This document shows, in pieces, positions 5,798 to 10,729 of a stretch of 10,729 nucleotides of DNA. The stretch spans positions 1 through 10,729 of the forward strand of contig BQJV01000068.1 in NCBI GenBank assembly GCA_021604885.1. The letters are read 5' to 3'. Numbering within the stretch: position 1 is the first letter of the stretch; the number at the start of each line of letters is the position of its first letter. This DNA is from Acidimicrobiales bacterium. Its GTDB lineage: Bacteria; Actinomycetota; Acidimicrobiia; Acidimicrobiales; Aldehydirespiratoraceae. Both the position numbers and the translations under genes were made by a program. Below the pieces are notes generated by a model. It searched no databases, was not told the origin of the DNA, and was given only the letters and a program-made list of their open reading frames with translations.

Positions 5798-7903
5798 CTA
5801 CCTCACCGGAGCGGAGTAGCGGTTCGTCACCGAGAGGTCGGTGCCGGTGAGATCGAGGTCGACCACGATGCGGTCCGTCCCGTCGGGAACGACGAACGAG
5901 AGGTCGCCGATGCGCGAGCATTCGTCGGGTGCGATCGCACCGCCCCACCCCTGCGTCTGCTCGTCGATCGTCTCGCCGACGCCGTCCTGGGAGCGCACGG
6001 TCGCGCGTACGACGGCGTCCTCGATCGCCTCGCGCCGGTCGGACACGACATGGATCGCGACGGTCAGCGCTTCGCCTCGATGTGCAACCGCCGGGAGCGG
6101 GTCGGCGACCACGATGACCGGCCGACAGGCGTCCACGAGCGCCTGCCACGCGGGCTTCGGGCGCCGATCGTGGTCGAGCACGCCGAACCCGCCGGCGGGC
6201 GACGGATCTGCCAGATAGAACTGGGCGAAGCCGCCGGTCGGGCGGTACTTGAGCCGGCGTAGCAACTCGATGCTGGTGCGGACGACCTCGGCCTGCGCAA
6301 CCTGGGTGAGCGTGGCCCACGTCGAGCCGTCCTCGACGCCCGTCGGTGGCACGAGATGATGCAGTGACCCGACCGGTGCGCCGACCGCGTCGGCCAGCGC
6401 CTCCCAGTCGATCGCGGGCCAGCGTGGGTCCACCACGAGGTCGTTTCCGGGGTCGACCGACGCGGCGCCGAACGCCGTCACGAAGCGGGCCATCCGCGGC
6501 ACCCGGGCCGCGGCGGCGGCCAGGTCGCCGGCCCGACCGTCGTGCCATCCGAACCACAGATGGCTGGTCGTGCCGTCGAACGACGGGAAGTGGGGCGGCA
6601 CGGCGGTGTGGGAGATGACGGGACGCGAGCCGTCGGTGCGGGTGAGCACCCGCTTGATCGAGCGATCGAGCACGTCGCGGTTCCACGATGGCGGTTGCTG
6701 GCCCACGACCGGCGGTGTCGCGGTGGGCGGCGTGGGCCGACGAAACGGTTCGTCGTGGACACACCACACGGCGAGTGACGGGTGGTGCGCGAGCAGGTCG
6801 ACGGCCTCGCGGGCCTGTCGGGTCGCCTGCCCGCGTACGCCGCGAGCCATGACGCCGCGCAGCGGCATTTCCTGCCACAGAAGGACGCCGAGTTCGTCGG
6901 CCGCGTCGTAGAGCTCCGGACGGGCGATGTGCGCGATGACGCGGAGCAGGTCGAGGCCCGCATCGCGTGCTGCGCCGACGTCGCCGGCGACCTGCTGGGC
7001 TGTGGCGTCGCCGGGCCGGGGGGTGGTCGGGAGGATGCCCGCACCCTTGAGGAAGAGGCGTTCGCCGTTGACCGAGACGGTCCAACCCTTCATCGCGATC
7101 GACCGGAACCCGACCCGCACCTCCCGATGGTCGTGGACGATGTCGTCGACGACGACGTCGCATCGAAGGTCGTGCAGTGGCTGATGGCCGAGTCGGTAGG
7201 GCCACCAGAGTGCCGGCGCGGGCACATCGAACGTCCACTCGATCCGGTTCTCGCCGACGGCAGCGGAGTGGACGTGCTCGTGCTCGTGCCCGGCGACGCG
7301 GGTGCGCAGGGTCACCGTGCCGCCATCGGGCGCGTCGAGCACGCAGCGCATCGACATGCGGGCGCGGGTCGGATTCGCGTCGAGGCAGATGGACCGGAAG
7401 AAGCGGATCGCGACGCTTCCCGTCTCGTGGATGTGGACCCGGCCCCAGACGCCGCCGGGATTCTCGCCGGCGGCCCCGGCGAGCTCCGGATCCTGCAGCG
7501 CGCCCATCATGCCGGTGCGCCCGTCGGGGTCGCCGAACCGGCTGCAGTTCACATCGATCCCCAGCACGTGCTCGCGTCGGTCGCCCAGGAGGTCGGTGAT
7601 CTCGAACCGGTGGGGCACGAAGTAGCCGTCGGTGTCGCCGACGTAGCCGCCGTCGAGCCAGACGTCGCCCTGTTGCGCGATTCCGTCGAGACAGAGGAAC
7701 AGGCGGCGCCCCTCCGGAACGGGATCGAGTTCGAAGCGGGTCCGGTGCAGCACCGAGCGGGCGGCGGCCAGCTCGTCGATGGTCGACCAGTGGCCGGGTA
7801 CCGGCGCGGGGCTCCACGCGCGGTCGTCGAGGTCCGGCTCGTGGAATGTGCGCCGCAACTCCTCGGTCGCCGGAGCGGCCCGCCACACCCCCGACAGATC
7901 CAT
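5798..7903 (-). CDS. GH2-family beta-mannosidase-like protein lacking the catalytic nucleophile
   Basis: The product is 701 residues with no signal peptide, so it is cytoplasmic. The GH2 domain order is visible. A sugar-binding jelly roll spans about 1-165 (VWLDGGYVGDTDGYFVPHRF, NPGGVWGRVHIHETG). An Ig-like domain spans about 170-265 and ends with WWPYRLGHQPLHDL near 233-246. A TIM barrel follows from about 270 (RLFLKGAGILP, LYDAADELGVLLWQEMP). The acid/base Glu385 is kept in WCVHDEP, but the Asn that usually precedes it is Asp384. The family nucleophile motif, usually RFVTEFGAQ or RFMSEYGFQ, reads RFVTAFGAA, putting Ala477 at the Glu position. The 92-residue spacing from Glu385 is close to that in characterised GH2 beta-mannosidases, which supports the alignment. 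A Pro-rich insert (390-405) follows the acid/base. The protein may therefore bind or transfer sugars rather than hydrolyse by the normal retaining mechanism. The ATG at 7903 is 8 nt after a TAGCCT -10 element and looks leaderless. The frame is open further upstream, but there it overlaps the divergent ATPase gene. Confidence 0.88.
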   Translation of the reverse strand: MDLSGVWRAAPATEELRRTFHEPDLDDRAWSPAPVPGHWSTIDELAAARSVLHRTRFELDPVPEGRRLFLCLDGIAQQGDVWLDGGYVGDTDGYFVPHRFEITDLLGDRREHVLGIDVNCSRFGDPDGRTGMMGALQDPELAGAAGENPGGVWGRVHIHETGSVAIRFFRSICLDANPTRARMSMRCVLDAPDGGTVTLRTRVAGHEHEHVHSAAVGENRIEWTFDVPAPALWWPYRLGHQPLHDLRCDVVVDDIVHDHREVRVGFRSIAMKGWTVSVNGERLFLKGAGILPTTPRPGDATAQQVAGDVGAARDAGLDLLRVIAHIARPELYDAADELGVLLWQEMPLRGVMARGVRGQATRQAREAVDLLAHHPSLAVWCVHDEPFRRPTPPTATPPVVGQQPPSWNRDVLDRSIKRVLTRTDGSRPVISHTAVPPHFPSFDGTTSHLWFGWHDGRAGDLAAAAARVPRMARFVTAFGAASVDPGNDLVVDPRWPAIDWEALADAVGAPVGSLHHLVPPTGVEDGSTWATLTQVAQAEVVRTSIELLRRLKYRPTGGFAQFYLADPSPAGGFGVLDHDRRPKPAWQALVDACRPVIVVADPLPAVAHRGEALTVAIHVVSDRREAIEDAVVRATVRSQDGVGETIDEQTQGWGGAIAPDECSRIGDLSFVVPDGTDRIVVDLDLTGTDLSVTNRYSAPVR

Positions 7904-7911
7904 GGAGCGGA

Positions 7912-7917
7912 AGGCTA
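7912..7917 (-). promoter_or_regulatory. candidate -10 element for the GH2-like gene (leaderless)
   Basis: TAGCCT on the minus strand fits TANNNT. Its last base is separated by 8 nt from the ATG at 7903, so transcription would start at or next to the start codon. No Shine-Dalgarno is present in between, and no good -35 element is visible. GGCTAGG, containing this site, is repeated at 7945-7951 at the opposing promoter. Confidence 0.4.
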
Positions 7918-7947
7918 GGCGCTTGTTTGTCGGACTGTTCGCCCGGC

Positions 7948-7953
7948 TAGGGT
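7948..7953 (+). promoter_or_regulatory. candidate -10 element for the AAA+ ATPase gene (leaderless)
   Basis: TAGGGT fits TANNNT and is followed by 7 nt and then the ATG at 7961, the spacing expected for a leaderless actinobacterial mRNA. The 5' flank contains TTTGTC (7926-7931), 16 bp upstream, as a weak -35 candidate. No Shine-Dalgarno precedes the gene. Confidence 0.45.
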
Positions 7954-7960
7954 CGCCGCC

Positions 7961-9379
7961 ATGTCGAGACCAGAGACCCTCGGTGCCCTGCGCGACAGCG
8001 GTTGGGTGTCCACGCCGCTCCGTGAGGAGATCCGCCGCAACGCGATCGAGCGGATCCGGTCCGGCGAGCCGCTCTTCCCCGAAGTCCTCGGCTACGAGAA
8101 CACCGTCACGCCCCAACTCGAGAACGCCCTGCTCGCGGGGCACGACATCATCTTCCTCGGTGAGCGCGGCCAGGCGAAGACGCGGATGATCCGTGGTCTC
8201 ACCGGTCTGCTGGACGAGTGGATGCCGATCGTCGCGGGCTCCGAGATCAACGACGACCCCTACGCGCCGATCTCCCGCTACGGACGCGACCTCGTCGCGG
8301 AGCAGGGTGACGACACGCCGATCGCCTGGGTCCACCGTGACGAGCGCTACGGCGAGAAGCTCGCCACCCCGGACACCGCGATCGCCGACCTCATCGGTGA
8401 GGTCGACCCGATCAAGATCGCCGAGGGCCGCTACCTCTCCGACGAACTCGTCCTCCACTACGGCCTCGTCCCGCGCACCAATCGTGGCATCTTCGCGATG
8501 AACGAGCTGCCCGATCTGGCGGAGCGCATCCAGGTCGGCCTGCTCAACGTGCTCGAGGAACGGGACGTGCAGATCCGCGGCCACAAGGTTCGGTTGCCGC
8601 TCGACGTCATGCTGGTGGCCTCCGCCAACCCAGAGGACTACACCAATCGCGGTCGCCTCATCACGCCGCTCAAGGACCGCTTCGGCTCCCAGATCCGCAC
8701 CCACTATCCGTTGGACGTCGACACCGAGGTGTCGATCGTCGAGCAGGAAGCGGACATGCCCACGATCGACGGTGTCGACGTGGCCGTGCCCAGCTTCATG
8801 ACGGAGATCTGCGCCAACATCAGCCATGCGGCGCGTGCGAGCCAGCAGGTCAACCAACGCTCGGGTGTCTCTGTGCGGCTATCCATCTCGAACACCGAGG
8901 TGATGGTGGCGAACGCGGTGCGGCGCAGCCTGCGCTCCGGCGCGACGCACGTCGTTCCGCGTGTGGTTGACCTCGACGCGTTGCCGGCCTCCACCTCCGG
9001 CAAGATCGAGATCGAGACGCTCGACGAAGGACGTGACCACGAGATCCTGGAGAACCTCGTGCGGGCCGCGACGCTCGCGGTCTTCAAGGACCGCGTGCCG
9101 CCCGACTCACACCGCGCCGTCGTCGATGCCTTCGACGGCGATGTCGTGGTCGACACCGGTGAGGACGTCACCGACGAGGCCTACGCCGGGCTGATGGAGC
9201 AGATTCCCGCACTCGCCGTGCCCGTGAAGGCGCTCCTCGCGGATGAGGATGCTGCGGACGCCGAGTCGCCGGCCATGGTCGCCAGCGCGATCGAGCTCGT
9301 GCTCGAGGGCCTGCACCTCTCGAAGCGACTCAACAAGGACGGCGCCGGCAAGAAGTCGCAGTTCCGTTCCCGCAGCTGA
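7961..9379 (+). CDS. magnesium-chelatase/MoxR-type AAA+ ATPase
   Basis: The product is 472 residues and cytoplasmic. It is an AAA+ ATPase of the ChlI/MoxR clade. Walker A is GERGQAKT at residues 67-74. Walker B is RGIFAMNEL at 175-183, with Asn181-Glu182 in place of the usual Asp-Glu. From memory that is normal for this sub-family, whose members share the NELPDLAERIQVGLLNVLEE stretch. Sensor 1 is ASANPEDYTNRG, with Asn223. The segment ITPLKDRFGSQIRTHYP that follows probably carries the arginine finger. A long insert (about 90-170) lies between Walker A and Walker B, as in magnesium-chelatase-like ATPases, and a helical lid domain fills 270-450. The last 15 residues are basic (KDGAGKKSQFRSRS). 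Family members usually work with a VWA-domain protein encoded next door as a metal-insertion or remodelling pair. No VWA gene is present on either side here. The gene is often misannotated as a sigma-54 activator, but no such domain is visible. The start follows a leaderless promoter. Confidence 0.9.
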   Translation: MSRPETLGALRDSGWVSTPLREEIRRNAIERIRSGEPLFPEVLGYENTVTPQLENALLAGHDIIFLGERGQAKTRMIRGLTGLLDEWMPIVAGSEINDDPYAPISRYGRDLVAEQGDDTPIAWVHRDERYGEKLATPDTAIADLIGEVDPIKIAEGRYLSDELVLHYGLVPRTNRGIFAMNELPDLAERIQVGLLNVLEERDVQIRGHKVRLPLDVMLVASANPEDYTNRGRLITPLKDRFGSQIRTHYPLDVDTEVSIVEQEADMPTIDGVDVAVPSFMTEICANISHAARASQQVNQRSGVSVRLSISNTEVMVANAVRRSLRSGATHVVPRVVDLDALPASTSGKIEIETLDEGRDHEILENLVRAATLAVFKDRVPPDSHRAVVDAFDGDVVVDTGEDVTDEAYAGLMEQIPALAVPVKALLADEDAADAESPAMVASAIELVLEGLHLSKRLNKDGAGKKSQFRSRS

Positions 9380-9404
9380 CGTGGGCGGAGGCCGTCGGTA
9401 CACT
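9376..9404 (+). promoter_or_regulatory. candidate promoter for the methyltransferase gene (leaderless)
   Basis: CTGACG (9376-9381) and TACACT (9399-9404) are separated by exactly 17 bp and match the -35 TTGAC and -10 TANNNT patterns well. The GTG start at 9413 follows after 8 nt without a Shine-Dalgarno, so the transcript is probably leaderless. The -35 element overlaps the stop codon of the upstream ATPase gene (9377-9379), so the two genes are independently transcribed at least in part. Confidence 0.5.
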
Positions 9405-9412
9405 CCCGTCAG

Positions 9413-10294
9413 GTGAACCATCGTCGACCAGAGAACCTCGAGCTGCTGAGCGAAGCCTTCGGCGGCCAGGAGATCATCGAGAGCATCTTCACCGGCGAGA
9501 GCCTCGAGGTCGACGGCGTCGAGTTCGTCTCCGGGTATGTCGCCGACAGCAGCGCGGAGCGGTTCTACATCGTCAAGCCGATGCATCTCATCGACCGCTA
9601 CCGAGATCTGGCGGCGTTCGCCGCCGGCGGAAGGATCGTCGAGCTCGGGATTGCCGAGGGCGGCAGTGCGGCCCTCCTGTGCCTGTGGGCCGATCCGGCC
9701 ACACTCGTCACGGTCGACAACGAGCCGTCACCACTCACGGCGCTCGACGAGTTCGCCGACGCCCACGGGTTCGTCGGCCGGCTTCGCCCGTTCTACGGCG
9801 TCGATCAGGCTGATCGCGACCGACTCGCCGAGATCATGGACGCCGAGTTCGGCGCCGACGCGATCGACCTGGTCATCGACGACGCATCCCACTCGTACTG
9901 GCCGACCCGCGCCTCGTTCGAGACGTTGTTCCCCCGCGTGCGCCCCGGGGGTCGCTACATCATCGAGGACTGGGAAGCCGACATCGCGATGGCCGATTCG
10001 GTGCGCATCGCCCTCCAGGACCCCACGTCACCGCACCATGAGCGAGCGCGGAAGGGTCTGGCGAAGGCGATGGGTCGACCGCCCCAGCCGGCGACGCGCG
10101 TGTCGATGTCGCGGCTGATCCTCGAGCTCGTGATCCTGGCCGGCGGCCAGAGCGGCGCCATCGCGGACGTCTCGATCAACAAGTCCTTCGTTTCGATCAC
10201 GCGGGGCGAGTCGCCCCTCGATCTGCACGGGTTCCGACTTGATGACCATGGCGTGCACGGACACCGTCTGCTGGTCGAGCGGCCGGCGGAGTAG
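9413..10294 (+). CDS. class I SAM-dependent methyltransferase (TylF/CmcI-like)
   Basis: The product is 293 residues and cytoplasmic. It has the Rossmann-type methyltransferase core: motif I VELGIAEGG at about residues 76-84 binds S-adenosylmethionine. Asp102 at the end of the second strand (LVTVDNE) should contact the ribose. IDDASH at 155-160 and PGGRYIIEDW at 178-187 match the IDDGSH and PGGxYxIED motifs of sugar or small-molecule O-methyltransferases of the TylF/CmcI type, which use these acidic residues for a divalent metal. The N-terminal 65 residues form a helical cap and the C-terminal 90 a less conserved extension. The substrate is unknown; a sugar or glycosylated metabolite is plausible by family only. 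The GTG at 9413 is supported by the promoter spacing. Its stop is only 6 bp from the convergent GH1-like gene, and no terminator fits between them. Confidence 0.87.
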   Translation: MNHRRPENLELLSEAFGGQEIIESIFTGESLEVDGVEFVSGYVADSSAERFYIVKPMHLIDRYRDLAAFAAGGRIVELGIAEGGSAALLCLWADPATLVTVDNEPSPLTALDEFADAHGFVGRLRPFYGVDQADRDRLAEIMDAEFGADAIDLVIDDASHSYWPTRASFETLFPRVRPGGRYIIEDWEADIAMADSVRIALQDPTSPHHERARKGLAKAMGRPPQPATRVSMSRLILELVILAGGQSGAIADVSINKSFVSITRGESPLDLHGFRLDDHGVHGHRLLVERPAE

Positions 10295-10300
10295 GCGCGG

Positions 10301-10729
10301 TCAGCCGGACGTGGCGTCGCGAAAGGACGCGGCGGCCGGACGGTGCGAACGATCGCGCCGCAGGAGACCGCGTGGCGCGTCGAAACCCTTCTTCCATTCA
10401 TAGCCGTCGACGCCCGCGTCGTGGAAGTAGCCGCTGAGGCCGATGTCGGTCGCGGCCTCGCGGACGTGGGCGAGCCCGCGGGCGAGCTGGTGGTCCTGCC
10501 AAGCGTCGTCGGTCGTCGCGATGCCGTGGCCCGCGACGGCGATCACATGATCCGGGAGTGCCTCGGCCGTTCGATGGATCGCCTCGGCCAGTTCGTCCGG
10601 CTCGGGCGCGAAGCCGTCGGCGGCGCGGCGTGCATCCGGGGGCCAGGGGCCGAGCGCACCGTCGGGCCCGACCCCGATCGGGTGATCGTGGATGATCCCG
10701 ACGACGTCGACATCGTTCACGAAGGCGGG
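10301..10729 (-). CDS. GH1-family glycosidase-like protein, C-terminal part, nucleophile missing
   Basis: The frame is open to the right edge, so only the last 142 residues are seen; a GTG at 10720 is probably internal. The C-terminal signature of GH1 beta-glucosidases is recognisable. A beta-strand and motif read HVIAVAGHGIATTDD where active enzymes have (Y)ITENGIA. Then come the helix LARGLAHVREAATDIGLSGYFH, the motif DGYEW where the family has DNFEW, and the closing GLLRRDRSHRPAAASF. The Glu of ITENG is the catalytic nucleophile; here it is Gly (codon GGC at complement 10529-10531), and the Asn next to it is His. The substrate-binding Glu-Trp pair in YEW is kept, although YFHWSLLDNFEW has diverged to YFHDAGVDGYEW. 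Ordinary retaining hydrolysis is therefore unlikely. The acid/base motif (TxNEP) lies outside the window and cannot be judged. Confidence 0.75.
   Translation of the reverse strand, partial: PAFVNDVDVVGIIHDHPIGVGPDGALGPWPPDARRAADGFAPEPDELAEAIHRTAEALPDHVIAVAGHGIATTDDAWQDHQLARGLAHVREAATDIGLSGYFHDAGVDGYEWKKGFDAPRGLLRRDRSHRPAAASFRDATSG

Noticed and set aside
4899..7886. The sdhC reading frame stays open far upstream, giving an apparent 995-residue fusion.
   Set aside because: The upstream part is an Arg/Pro-rich shadow of the GH2-like gene in another frame. The conserved SdhC N-terminus begins at 5720.
8483..8509. Walker B of the AAA+ ATPase has Asn-Glu instead of Asp-Glu and might indicate loss of ATPase activity.
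   Set aside because: The catalytic Glu is present, and the NELPDL form is, to my knowledge, typical for this sub-family, so it is not an unusual change.
7904..8857. N-terminal extension of the GH2-like frame by about 318 codons.
   Set aside because: It runs antisense through the AAA+ ATPase gene and shows no GH2 similarity. The GH2 N-terminal domain begins directly at the ATG at 7903.

Overview
The window is GC-rich (roughly two thirds G+C), coding-dense chromosomal DNA. It looks actinobacterial, possibly from the Acidimicrobiia. The basis is base composition, codon use, -10 elements of the TANNNT type placed 7-8 nt before start codons (leaderless transcripts), and a Bacillus-type sdhCAB operon with one large cytochrome b subunit. 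The taxonomic call is inference only. No tRNA, rRNA, CRISPR array, insertion sequence or attachment site was seen, and no gap between genes exceeds about 160 bases.

Layout. (1) 1-1155 (+): the C-terminal part of a TPR-like helical-repeat protein whose beginning lies outside the window. (2) 1156-1315: an intergenic region unusually rich in GTTC/GAAC half-sites, with a candidate promoter. (3) 1316-2152 (+): a secreted protein of unknown function. (4) 2156-2187: a strong hairpin between convergent genes. (5) 2196-5720 (-): the succinate dehydrogenase/fumarate reductase operon sdhC-sdhA-sdhB, with all expected cofactor ligands and a 14-bp perfect palindrome just upstream of sdhC. (6) 5798-7903 (-): a cytoplasmic GH2 (beta-mannosidase-like) protein. 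(7) 7904-7960: a short divergent promoter region. (8) 7961-9379 (+): a magnesium-chelatase/MoxR-type AAA+ ATPase. (9) 9413-10294 (+): a class I SAM-dependent methyltransferase. (10) 10301-10729 (-): the C-terminal end of a GH1-like glycosidase that runs off the right edge.

How the genes relate. Only sdhCAB is a clear functional unit: a membrane-anchored complex II linking the TCA cycle to the quinone pool. The other genes look like separate transcription units. The AAA+ ATPase lacks the VWA-domain partner that usually accompanies its family.

The most notable observation is that both glycoside hydrolases have lost the catalytic nucleophile by motif alignment. The GH2 protein has Ala477 where the family has Glu, although its acid/base Glu385 is kept at the right spacing. 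The GH1-like protein has Gly where the ITENG motif has Glu. Two unrelated glycosidase families with the same key residue replaced within 5 kb suggests pseudoenzymes, lectin-like sugar binding, or altered (glycosynthase- or transferase-like) chemistry, rather than ordinary hydrolases.
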